Part shown: in pieces, positions 1-5,648 of the stretch
How positions within the stretch are numbered: position 1 is the stretch's first letter
Layout: every line of letters begins with the position of its first letter
Notes under the pieces: generated by a model
Told to the model about the DNA's origin: nothing
What the model saw: the letters and a program-made list of their open reading frames with translations, nothing else
Database searches by the model: none
Translations under genes and position numbers: made by a program
Origin: Spirochaetota bacterium
GTDB taxonomy: Bacteria; Spirochaetota; Spirochaetia; DTKZ01
Length of the DNA stretch: 6,020 nt
NCBI GenBank assembly: GCA_029562045.1
Contig: JAKQWJ010000072.1
Coordinates: forward strand, 1-6,020
Direction: 5' to 3'

Positions 1-2
1 GA

Positions 3-620
3 CGCCACGCGGCGCCGGCTGAAGTGAGATTGCCTATGAATTCCGACGCGCAGGATTCGGGGCTTTCCCTGGAACGCAGTGATCGGCGGGGGATCTTTAT
101 TCTGCTTCTTCTCCTTTATGCGGGCTTTTCCGTTCCCTTCCTGTACCGGGGAACCTACCGTGATTCTTCTCTCAGACATAAAATGGCCTACTCCATAGAA
201 CATCCTCTCCTGCGGGGAATTCTCACCACCGAAGCCCGTGCCCGGGCCGTCTCGGAAGCTCTCCGGGAACTTGACAACCGGGTCCAACCCGGAGACGAAC
301 TCCTGGCTTTCGAGAGCATCCCCATGATTCATTTCCTTACCCGAACCAGACCCTATCTGCACAACAGCTGGCCCATGCTCTATCTGCCCTCGGAGTTTGA
401 AAGAAATCTGAAGAAGGCCGAATCCCGGGAGGTCCCCCTACCGCCGGTTATTCTCGCAAGGACCCAGACGAGAAGCGGCTCCTGGCCCAACAGTGGAGCG
501 GTGAGCAGGACGGAAACAGCGGTCCGGGACCGGGCCATCCTCGAGGGTTTTCTGCAGAAACACCGTTACCGGGAGGTCTGGGAAAATGGAGCGTTTCGGA
601 TTCTGATGCCTGATATGTAA
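3..620 (+). CDS. C-terminal part of a multi-pass membrane protein, probably a lipid-linked-sugar glycosyltransferase (5' end outside window)
   Basis: The frame is open from the left edge to a TAA stop, so this is probably the 3' end of a longer gene. A GTG at 24 and an ATG at 36 are possible internal starts, but neither has a convincing ribosome binding site. Numbering from the GTG, residues 22-41 form one strongly hydrophobic helix (GIFILLLLLYAGFSVPF) preceded by basic residues. A soluble tail of about 155 residues follows, with the segments YRDSS, HPLLRGILTT, AFESIPMIHFLTRTRPYLHNS and FERNLKKA. A last membrane helix followed by a periplasmic tail of this kind is what I recall from the ends of large membrane glycosyltransferases or hypothetical polysaccharide membrane proteins. 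That assignment is inference from pattern; no catalytic residue is visible. The gene converges with the glycosyltransferase at 657-1784. It could instead be a complete small single-pass protein, which I think less likely. Confidence 0.6.
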   Translation, partial: RHAAPAEVRLPMNSDAQDSGLSLERSDRRGIFILLLLLYAGFSVPFLYRGTYRDSSLRHKMAYSIEHPLLRGILTTEARARAVSEALRELDNRVQPGDELLAFESIPMIHFLTRTRPYLHNSWPMLYLPSEFERNLKKAESREVPLPPVILARTQTRSGSWPNSGAVSRTETAVRDRAILEGFLQKHRYREVWENGAFRILMPDM

Positions 621-657
621 AACGGAGCCGGTCCATATCGTCCGTTTTGTACTTTTT
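619..657. terminator. Possible bidirectional terminator between convergent genes
   Basis: The 8-bp arms AAAACGGA (619-626) and TCCGTTTT (641-648) are perfectly complementary around a 14-base loop. On the + strand they are followed by GTAC and then a run of five T (653-657). The left arm begins within the TAA stop of the upstream gene, and the T run reaches the stop of the gene on the other strand, where a shared terminator would be expected. The loop is long, the stem is short and the T run is displaced, so the call is tentative. Confidence 0.4.
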
Positions 658-1784
658 CAGTCTTTCAACAGCCCCTCATACACCCCCATCACCTTCCGGG
701 CGCTCTCGTCCCAGTCGAAGAGGGGAAGGCGCCGGAAGCCTGCCTCCACCAGCCGGGCCCGCAGTTCCGGGTCTCCCGTAACCTGCGCCATGGCCTCCGC
801 CAGCTCCTCGGGGTCCCGGGGGTTCTGCAGAATCAGGGCGGCGTCGCCCACCACCTCGGGGACGGCGAAGACATTGGAGGTGATGACGGGGCAGCCGCAG
901 GCCATGGCCTCCACATTGGGCATGCCGAAGCCCTCCGCCAGGGAGGGAAAGACGAAGGCCGCCGCGGCGTTGTACAGTTCCACCGCGTCCTGGGTGCTCA
1001 GAAAGCCCGCCAGAACAACCCGGCCGTCCAGGCCCTCCCGGCGGATGAAGTCCAGTACCTTGGGGTCGTCCCATCCCTTCCCGCCGATGACGAGCGTGAA
1101 GGGTTTCTCCTCCCCGGCTGCTGTGGCCCGGTTTGAGAATATCTTGAAGGCCCGCAGCAGGGTCCAGGGGTTTTTCCGTTCCGAGAAGCGGCTTATGTGG
1201 AAGATGAAGGGGCCCCTTACCCCCAGCCGGGCGGGGGCCCGGATCTCCGCCGGGTCCAGAACCCGGTAGGCGGAGCTGAAGCCGTTGTAGCAGACGGTGA
1301 TGTTTTCCGGCTTAACCCGGTAGCGCTTTACGAAAAAGTCCTTGCTGGTCTGAGACACAGTGATGATGTGGTGCATCCTCCGGGCGTAGACGGGAACCAG
1401 AAACCTCTCGTGGGCCATCTCGACGGCTCCGTAATACTCCGGCACCAGGAGCTGCTCCGCCCCGTGGATGGTGGCCACCCTTTTGGCGGGCAGGCCCCAG
1501 ACGGGGGAGTAAAAGGTGAGGGGGGTGTGGTGGAGGATGTGGAAGGGGCGCTTCCGCAGAACCCGGGCGGCCGCCAGGGGAGAGCGGGGGATGATGAGTT
1601 CCTCCACCTCCCGGTAGATGGGGTTTTCGCTGGGTTTGTAATGGATGAAGACGAAGCGGAAGCGCCGGTTCATGGCCACCACCCGCTTCATGATCTCGTT
1701 CAGGTGGTGCCCGCTGCCGCTGGTCCAGTTGTCCAGCTGCTTGGAAAAAACCCCGATGACGGGCCTGTCGTTGTGCTTCCCCAT
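657..1784 (-). CDS. GT4-family glycosyltransferase (GT-B fold)
   Basis: This 375-residue protein is a retaining, nucleotide-sugar-dependent glycosyltransferase of the cytoplasmic face, probably adding a sugar to a lipid-linked glycan. The N-terminal domain starts with a beta strand (RPVIGVFSK, residues 7-15) and the glycine-rich acceptor-side loop TSGSGHH (21-27). IHGAEQL (106-112) carries the family histidine. The donor-binding C-terminal domain has R199 and K204 (SRFSERKNP), a GGKGWDD loop near 234-240, and the E-x7-E signature at E284 and E292 (EGFGMPNVE) followed by MACGCPVITS. This ending, through VPEVVGDAAL, is typical of mannosyltransferase-like GT4 enzymes; the donor cannot be named. 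The frame stays open upstream to 2042, but that part is antisense to the next gene and reads as Arg-rich shadow. I chose the ATG at 1784 because it lies just before the first beta strand; ATG codons at 1829 and 1838 are alternatives. No clear Shine-Dalgarno precedes any of them. Confidence 0.87.
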   Translation of the reverse strand: MGKHNDRPVIGVFSKQLDNWTSGSGHHLNEIMKRVVAMNRRFRFVFIHYKPSENPIYREVEELIIPRSPLAAARVLRKRPFHILHHTPLTFYSPVWGLPAKRVATIHGAEQLLVPEYYGAVEMAHERFLVPVYARRMHHIITVSQTSKDFFVKRYRVKPENITVCYNGFSSAYRVLDPAEIRAPARLGVRGPFIFHISRFSERKNPWTLLRAFKIFSNRATAAGEEKPFTLVIGGKGWDDPKVLDFIRREGLDGRVVLAGFLSTQDAVELYNAAAAFVFPSLAEGFGMPNVEAMACGCPVITSNVFAVPEVVGDAALILQNPRDPEELAEAMAQVTGDPELRARLVEAGFRRLPLFDWDESARKVMGVYEGLLKD

Positions 1785-1827
1785 GGGGATACTGTAGTAT
1801 GAAAAAAACCAGCGGACAAGGGAGATC
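1771..1827 (+). promoter_or_regulatory. Tight divergent start region with a candidate + strand promoter
   Basis: Only 43 bp separate the chosen starts of the divergent genes at 1784 (-) and 1828 (+). On the + strand, TTGTGC (1771-1776) and TAGTAT (1795-1800), 18 bp apart, make a fair -35/-10 pair. The -10 lies in a small inverted repeat, ATACT-GT-AGTAT (1789-1800), which could also give a -10-like element to the opposite strand. AAGGGAG (1818-1824) is the purine-rich ribosome binding stretch for the gene at 1828. The promoter would overlap the first codons of the opposite gene, so the two may interfere with each other. This is pattern matching only. Confidence 0.33.
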
Positions 1828-2904
1828 ATGAGAGACATCACGGTACTGTCGCTTTTCGACCGCATCGCCTGCTTCCACACTTTGAAGCCCTTTCTTTTTT
1901 CCCCCCATTCCCGGCGCTTTCGCTTTACCGACTCGGCGGAATACTGTTTAACGAAGGACCGGAACCGGGTCCTTATCCTGGTGCGCCTCTTCCTGAAGCC
2001 CGACCGGGTGGACCTGGACCTTTTACGGAAGCTGCGGGACAAGTACGAGAGGCTGGTCTACTTCCACGACGACGCCGGAGGGGGCATTCCCCGCCTGGAG
2101 GTCCTGCCCTTCGTGGACCTCCTGTACCACAAGGCCCTGTTCCGGGACCGGAACCTCTACACCCGGCGGCTCTACGGCAAGGAGCTTTTCTCCGACTATT
2201 ACCACGAAAAGTACGGGATCGCGGATCAGGAAAACCGGGAGCGGGCGGTCATCACCGATCCGGCGGACTTCGCCAAGCTGCGGCTGTCCTGGAACATCGG
2301 CATCGGGGACTTCCCCAAGAGGACCCTCCACCAGCGGGCGGCGGTGGCTCTGGCCCGGACCCTGGGCCTCTGGTGGGTTAGGCCCTTCTACAATCCCGAG
2401 CGTCTGCCCGAGGACCCGGTGGGGGCGAACCCGGGGACCCTGCCCATCCACGCCCGGCTGGGCCTCATCTCCCGGCCCTCCATCGGCTTCCACCGGGAAC
2501 TCATTTTAAAGAAGATCGCCGGGAACCCCCATTTTCTCCAGGGGGAGGTTCCTCAGAAGCAGTACAACCGGGAGCTGGCGGCGTCGAAGATCGTTCTTTC
2601 CCCCTTCGGCTGGGGGGAGCTCTGCTTCCGGGATTACGAGGCGGTGCGCAGCGGCGCTCTTCTTCTGAAGCCGGACATGTCCCATCTGGAGACCTGGCCC
2701 GATGTTTTTGTCCCCGGCGAGACCTATGTCCCCTTCTCCTGGGACGGGGATGACCTGGTGGAAAAGGGGGAAGGGTACCTGGCGGACGACGGGGAACGAA
2801 AGCGCATCGCCCGGAACGCCTGGGAGGCCTACCGGACGCAGCTCCTGGGACTGGAGGAAAGGTTCGAATCCATCCTGGGGGAGATCGAAGGAGGACGGCC
2901 CTGA
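1828..2904 (+). CDS. Exostosin/CgeB-like glycosyltransferase
   Basis: This 358-residue soluble protein has no signal peptide or membrane helix. The most informative part is residues 241-310. VPQKQYNRELAASKI is followed by VLSPFGWGELCFRDYEAVRSG (257-277), then LLLKPDMSHLETWPD (278-292) and YVPFSWDGDDL. This block of a Ser-Pro-Phe-Gly loop, a Glu near an aromatic Arg-Asp, a gain-of-glycine turn and a Lys-Pro-Asp segment matches the donor-binding half of exostosin-like and CgeB-like GT-B glycosyltransferases. The N-terminal half has alternating strands (RVLILVRLFL, 47-56; RLVYFHDD, 75-82) compatible with the first Rossmann-like domain. Donor and acceptor are unknown. The ATG at 1828 is preceded by AAGGGAG with a short spacer. 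The stop codon shares one base with the start of the CDP-alcohol phosphatidyltransferase, so the two are probably co-translated and act in one pathway. The family call is from recalled motif resemblance; 'hypothetical protein' would be a fair alternative label. Confidence 0.72.
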   Translation: MRDITVLSLFDRIACFHTLKPFLFSPHSRRFRFTDSAEYCLTKDRNRVLILVRLFLKPDRVDLDLLRKLRDKYERLVYFHDDAGGGIPRLEVLPFVDLLYHKALFRDRNLYTRRLYGKELFSDYYHEKYGIADQENRERAVITDPADFAKLRLSWNIGIGDFPKRTLHQRAAVALARTLGLWWVRPFYNPERLPEDPVGANPGTLPIHARLGLISRPSIGFHRELILKKIAGNPHFLQGEVPQKQYNRELAASKIVLSPFGWGELCFRDYEAVRSGALLLKPDMSHLETWPDVFVPGETYVPFSWDGDDLVEKGEGYLADDGERKRIARNAWEAYRTQLLGLEERFESILGEIEGGRP

Positions 2905-3635
2905 TGGACAAAAAAAACTATTCCTTAAAAGAGATCCGGGCATCCCTGACGGAGGAGAAGCGCCGGGCCGACGGCTTCTGGACCCGCTTCGTTCTCCGCC
3001 CCTTGTCCTACCCTGCCGCCTGGCTGGCCCTGCGGCTGGGCCTCTCCGCCAACGCCGTCTCCTACCTCTCCGCCCTGGCGGCCCTGGTGGGGGGTGTCCT
3101 CCTGGCGACGGGGAGCAAGGCCCTGATGATCACCGGGGCCCTTCTCCTCAATCTCTTCGCCGTTCTGGACTGCGCCGACGGCAACATCGCCCGGGTGAAG
3201 GGAACCGCCGGCCCCTGGGGGGGCTGGGCCGACGCCCTGGGGGGCTACGCCGCCTATCTGGCGGCCCTCCTGGGTTCGGGGATGGCCTCCGAGTTTCTGG
3301 CGGGGAACAGCATCCCCGGACTGCCGGGTCTTTCCCTGCCCTGGGCTGCCGGGGGCTGGGCCCTTCTGGGGGGCCTCGCCGCGGGGGCCAACCAGCTCAT
3401 GCGCCTGGCCTACCAGGGCTACCGGAATGTCCTGGGGGAGGCTGCCCGGGAGGAGATCGCCGGGGAGAAAAAGCTCAGCGAGAACCTGGGGGTTACGGGG
3501 ATCCTGATGCCCGCCATCCTGATAGGAGTTCTTACCGGCTGTCTTCCCTGGGTCACCGCCTTCTATGCGGCCCTCTACACCGGAGGCTGCGCCGTTACCC
3601 TCGTCAAGCTGGTGATGAAGGTGGAGAAATTTTAA
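2904..3635 (+). CDS. CDP-alcohol phosphatidyltransferase family membrane protein, with an altered active-site motif
   Basis: This 243-residue integral membrane protein belongs to the family that transfers a phospho-alcohol or phosphatidyl group from a CDP-linked donor to a hydroxyl, releasing CMP. The family signature is D-x2-D-G-x2-A-R-x8-G-x3-D-x3-D. Here it runs from D89 as DCADGNIAR (89-97), then eight residues, G106, and D110. The position of the fourth Asp is G114 (DALGGY). The first three Asp residues, which bind metal and the CDP pyrophosphate, are kept. Hydrophobic segments lie near 36-48, 50-70, 72-88, 107-128, 146-162, 196-213 and 215-236, fitting the usual six-helix core, and the length is normal. 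A basic, soluble N-terminus (1-32) precedes the first helix. AAGGAGG at 2888-2894, nine bases before the ATG, is a strong ribosome binding site inside the upstream gene. The start overlaps that gene's stop as TGATG, suggesting coupling. The substrate is unknown; a membrane phospholipid or a glycan-linked phospho-alcohol are both possible. Confidence 0.87.
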   Translation: MDKKNYSLKEIRASLTEEKRRADGFWTRFVLRPLSYPAAWLALRLGLSANAVSYLSALAALVGGVLLATGSKALMITGALLLNLFAVLDCADGNIARVKGTAGPWGGWADALGGYAAYLAALLGSGMASEFLAGNSIPGLPGLSLPWAAGGWALLGGLAAGANQLMRLAYQGYRNVLGEAAREEIAGEKKLSENLGVTGILMPAILIGVLTGCLPWVTAFYAALYTGGCAVTLVKLVMKVEKF

Positions 3636-3652
3636 CGCCTCGCGTTAAAATT
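3628..3652. repeat. Perfect 25-bp hairpin across a stop codon
   Basis: AATTTTAACGC (3628-3638) is the exact inverted complement of GCGTTAAAATT (3642-3652), with a three-base CTC loop. The stop codon TAA (3633-3635) of the CDP-alcohol phosphatidyltransferase sits in the left arm. The position suits transcript termination or 3'-end protection. No U run follows the stem in either direction, however, so it is not a textbook intrinsic terminator. A protein-binding site is the other option. Confidence 0.6.
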
Positions 3653-3673
3653 GTCAAACAGGAGCGCTGCAGT

Positions 3674-3721
3674 ATGACAACCTCAACCAGAAACGCCGAA
3701 AAGAAGTGCCGGAAAGACTAG
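3674..3721 (+). CDS. Possible 15-codon micro-ORF
   Basis: An ATG at 3674 follows AGGAG (3660-3664) at a spacing of nine bases. It opens a 15-residue reading frame, MTTSTRNAEKKCRKD, ending in TAG. The peptide is polar and basic and resembles nothing I know. It lies between the hairpin and the antitoxin promoter and could be a leader peptide, a gene remnant or chance. The only support is the ribosome-binding-like spacing. Confidence 0.15.
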   Translation: MTTSTRNAEKKCRKD

Positions 3722-3775
3722 GAAAATGTCAGTTCAGGGCGTAATCACAATTAAAAAAAGACGTATATTTTTTAG

Positions 3776-3816
3776 TTGATGTACGTACGTATTATCGATT
3801 ATACTGGTATGGGAGG
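3776..3816 (+). promoter_or_regulatory. Toxin-antitoxin promoter with palindromic operator candidate and ribosome binding site
   Basis: TTGATG (3776-3781) and TATACT (3800-3805), 18 bp apart, resemble a housekeeping -35/-10 pair. The perfect palindrome TACGTACGTA (3782-3791) lies immediately after the -35. An autoregulating antitoxin would be expected to bind there to repress its own operon. GGAGG (3812-3816), six bases before the GTG at 3823, is a strong ribosome binding site and fixes that start. The flanking stretch 3750-3810 is very AT-rich compared with the surroundings. Confidence 0.55.
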
Positions 3817-3822
3817 TGAAAA

Positions 3823-4077
3823 GTGGAAATTTCGGCCACCGAATTCAGACAGAATCTTTACAGACTTCTCGACCAGGTTGCGGAAGGCCGGGGAGAGGTG
3901 CTGATCAACAGAAAAGGAAAGAAAATCCGACTGGTTGTGGAAGGATCGAAAAAACGGAGCGACCGCCTGATCCCCCACGACACACTTATAGGGGATCCCC
4001 GGGATCTACTGGATCCCGACTTCTTCAAGACTCCCTGGGAGTGGAAGGAGGAGCGGAATCTTGAAGGTCTTTCTTGA
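3823..4077 (+). CDS. Phd/YefM-type antitoxin
   Basis: This 84-residue protein has the compact N-terminal DNA-binding domain of the Phd/YefM family. ISATEFRQNL (3-12) is followed by a helix, LLDQVAEGRGEVLI (15-28), and the strand NRKGKKIRLVV (29-39). The rest, 41-84, is charged and probably disordered when unbound; WEWKEERNLEGLS (72-84) is the likely toxin-neutralising segment. In such systems the antitoxin binds and blocks the toxin and, alone or in complex, represses its own promoter. The start is GTG, chosen because GGAGG lies six bases upstream and the domain begins at once. The toxin gene overlaps its 3' end by 17 bp. Base composition is visibly less GC-rich than that of the glycan genes on both sides, which suggests separate acquisition. 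Phd/YefM antitoxins pair with several toxin types; here the partner is a PIN-domain protein. Confidence 0.87.
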   Translation: MEISATEFRQNLYRLLDQVAEGRGEVLINRKGKKIRLVVEGSKKRSDRLIPHDTLIGDPRDLLDPDFFKTPWEWKEERNLEGLS

Positions 4078-4441
4078 CACCAATGCGGTTATTTTTATTC
4101 ATCTGGGAGAAAAGCGGTACTTGTCTGAGAGGGCTCTTGAGACCTTTGATGAGGCTGATGAGCTTTTCATTTCTCCCATGGTGCTTCTGGAGCTTCAATT
4201 TCTGGAGGAAATTGGCAGACTGAGATTCTCCGCTACTGAAATAATGGAATACCTTCAGGCTGTTCACGGTGCGGTTATAGATGATCCGGGGTTTGCCTTT
4301 GCAGTTCGAAAAGCGTTGACGCTGAGCTGGACCCGGGATCCCTTCGACCGGGTCATAACGGCCCATGCGGACGTTTTTGAAGCTCCCCTCATCACACGGG
4401 ACGCGGATATCCGCACCCATTACAAAAAAGCGGTCTGGTAA
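4061..4441 (+). CDS. vapC: PIN-domain toxin, VapC-like ribonuclease
   Basis: This 126-residue protein has the full PIN-domain acidic set for a Mg-dependent RNase. D6 lies in FLDTNAVIFI, E44 in ISPMVLLELQFL, D93 and D96 in WTRDPFDRVITAHA, and D114 with D116 in LITRDADI. Length and order match VapC toxins, which cleave specific RNAs, often tRNA or rRNA, when free of antitoxin. The target here cannot be read from sequence. The start is TTG at 4061, preceded by AAGGAGGAG at 4045-4053. It must lie here because the next Met (residue 40) would remove the first catalytic Asp. The weak start and the 17-bp overlap with the antitoxin fit lower, coupled production of toxin. All catalytic residues are present, so the toxin looks intact. 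Two 60-base stretches counted by hand (4081-4140 and 4201-4260) are 43% and 45% GC, against 72% for 3241-3300. Confidence 0.9.
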   Translation: MKVFLDTNAVIFIHLGEKRYLSERALETFDEADELFISPMVLLELQFLEEIGRLRFSATEIMEYLQAVHGAVIDDPGFAFAVRKALTLSWTRDPFDRVITAHADVFEAPLITRDADIRTHYKKAVW

Positions 4442-4479
4442 TTCCCGCTACAGGCGGCCGAGTTCGGTAACGAGGTCTC

Positions 4480-5598
4480 TCAGTCAGATCGCCCCGTCAC
4501 CTCTTTATAAACCGTCAGTGTCTTCCCGTACATCGCATCAAAGGTAAAATTCTTCTCGTACCGTTCCCGGCCTGCCTTCCCCAGCTGAAGGCGCAGGTCC
4601 GGGGAGGCCATGAGTTCCCCCAGCCGGGTCCGGAGCGCCTCCGGGTCCTCCCGGGGAACGAGATAACCCGTCTTCCCATCCACCACCGATTCCCCCGAGC
4701 CCCCCACATCTGAAGCCGCCACCGGCAGGCCCGCCCGCATGGCCTCCAGGATGCTCCGGGGAAAGCCCTCCCACCGGGACGCCAGGACGAAAATGTCCGC
4801 GGCCGCCAGGCGCTCCGCCACATCCCGGCGCTGTCCGGAAAATACCACCCGATCCGAAATACCAAGTTCCTCCGCCAGACTCCGGCAGTCCTCCATGTCG
4901 GGGCCGTCCCCCACCAGCTCCAGGGTCCAGGACCGGTCCGGGAGGCCTGCCAGGGCCCGAAACAGCGTGGGATGGTCCTTCTGGGGCTGAAAGCGGGCGG
5001 TCATGATGAGCCGCACCGGGCCCTCCGTCCCGGCGGGGCGCAGGTCCGCCCGGAGTGCGGGGTCCACATCGGGCATGCCGTTGTGGATGACCGTCATTTT
5101 TTTCCGGGGGACCACCCGGCGCTGCATGGCCAGGTCCCGGTCGTACTCCGAAACGGTGATGATCTTCGCCGAGAGTCGGGAGGTGATCCGCTCCAGGGTT
5201 TCAACCACCGCCCGCTGTGCGGGGGAGATTCCTTCGGCGAACTGCCAGCCGTGGGCGGTGAAGATGGCGGGAATCCCCAGGCTTCGGGCCGCCAGCCGCC
5301 CCACCAGCCCCGCCTTGGCGGTGTGGGTGGAGACCAGGTCAGGGTGGATCTCCTTCAGAATCCGCCGGGTCTGCAGAATGGCGCCGGCGTCTTTCAGGGG
5401 ATGGATGTTCCGCACCAGGCCGGGGACCAGCCGGAAGGGAATGCCCCGCTCCTCCAGCATCGTCTGGAGGTCGCCGCCGGAGCCCGCCAGGACGGTGACT
5501 TTTCGGCCTTCGGAGCTGAGGCGGAAGGCCAGGTCCCGCACATGGATCTGGGCGCCCCCGATGGAATCCGCCCGGGTGACGATGAAGGCGATATGCAT
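4480..5598 (-). CDS. GT4-family glycosyltransferase (GT-B fold)
   Basis: This complete 372-residue retaining glycosyltransferase acts at the cytoplasmic side of the membrane, adding a sugar from a nucleotide donor to a growing glycan. The N-terminus IAFIVTRADSIGGAQIHV (3-20) has the first strand and the glycine-rich loop (G14, G15) typical of the family. STHTAKAGLVGRLAA (90-104) and TAHGW (114-118) are acceptor-domain hallmarks, with the conserved His at 116. VSEYDRD (149-155) and VIHNG (170-174) lead to the hinge. The donor domain has R202 and K207 (ARFQPQKDHP), LVGDGPD (228-234), and E-x7-E at E277 and E285 (EGFPRSILE) followed by MRAGLPVAASDVGG. It resembles capsule and exopolysaccharide glycosyltransferases; the sugar is not predictable. 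The ATG at 5598 has only a distant purine stretch (AAAGAGG, revcomp of 5612-5618) about 13 bases away. The domain starts at residue 2, so no later start is sensible. It is divergent from the epimerase-like gene with a 50-bp gap. Confidence 0.9.
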   Translation of the reverse strand: MHIAFIVTRADSIGGAQIHVRDLAFRLSSEGRKVTVLAGSGGDLQTMLEERGIPFRLVPGLVRNIHPLKDAGAILQTRRILKEIHPDLVSTHTAKAGLVGRLAARSLGIPAIFTAHGWQFAEGISPAQRAVVETLERITSRLSAKIITVSEYDRDLAMQRRVVPRKKMTVIHNGMPDVDPALRADLRPAGTEGPVRLIMTARFQPQKDHPTLFRALAGLPDRSWTLELVGDGPDMEDCRSLAEELGISDRVVFSGQRRDVAERLAAADIFVLASRWEGFPRSILEAMRAGLPVAASDVGGSGESVVDGKTGYLVPREDPEALRTRLGELMASPDLRLQLGKAGRERYEKNFTFDAMYGKTLTVYKEVTGRSD

Positions 5599-5605
5599 AT
5601 ATGCA
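5594..5605. repeat. 12-bp perfect palindrome over the start codon of the second GT4 gene
   Basis: TGCATATATGCA is self-complementary and contains the ATG start (5596-5598, - strand) of the glycosyltransferase. It lies in the 50-bp divergent spacer shared with the epimerase-like gene, where a regulator could affect both genes. It may also be chance in an AT-rich patch. Confidence 0.4.
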
Positions 5606-5648
5606 AGGTAGCCTCTTTCCGGTAGTTTATCAACGAGAGGAGACGGGA

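Noticed and set aside
790..1802. Open + frames opposite the first GT4 gene
   Set aside because: No recognisable domain; codon shadows of the minus-strand gene.
1785..2042. N-terminal extension of the first GT4 gene by 86 residues, very rich in Arg, Lys and Ser
   Set aside because: Nearly all of it is antisense to the start of the exostosin-like gene, its composition is unlike any glycosyltransferase N-terminus, and the first recognisable strand follows the ATG at 1784.
2702..3721. Long open + frame of 339 codons overlapping the exostosin-like and CDP-alcohol genes
   Set aside because: It is rich in Gly, Pro and Arg with no domain, and the overlapping frames encode two recognisable proteins. 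It is a by-product of high GC content.
4025..4420. Minus-strand open frame opposite the PIN toxin
   Set aside because: The + strand encodes a complete PIN active site with a good ribosome binding site; the opposite frame has no domain.
4442..4479. Possible terminator between the convergent toxin and second GT4 genes
   Set aside because: Only a 4-bp inverted repeat (CCGA/TCGG) with a two-base loop is visible, and no T run follows it.
4972..5625. Open frames of about 200 codons on the + strand opposite the second GT4 gene
   Set aside because: They are antisense to a gene with all GT4 motifs, have low-complexity or His/Gly/Pro-rich translations, and have no supporting ribosome binding site.
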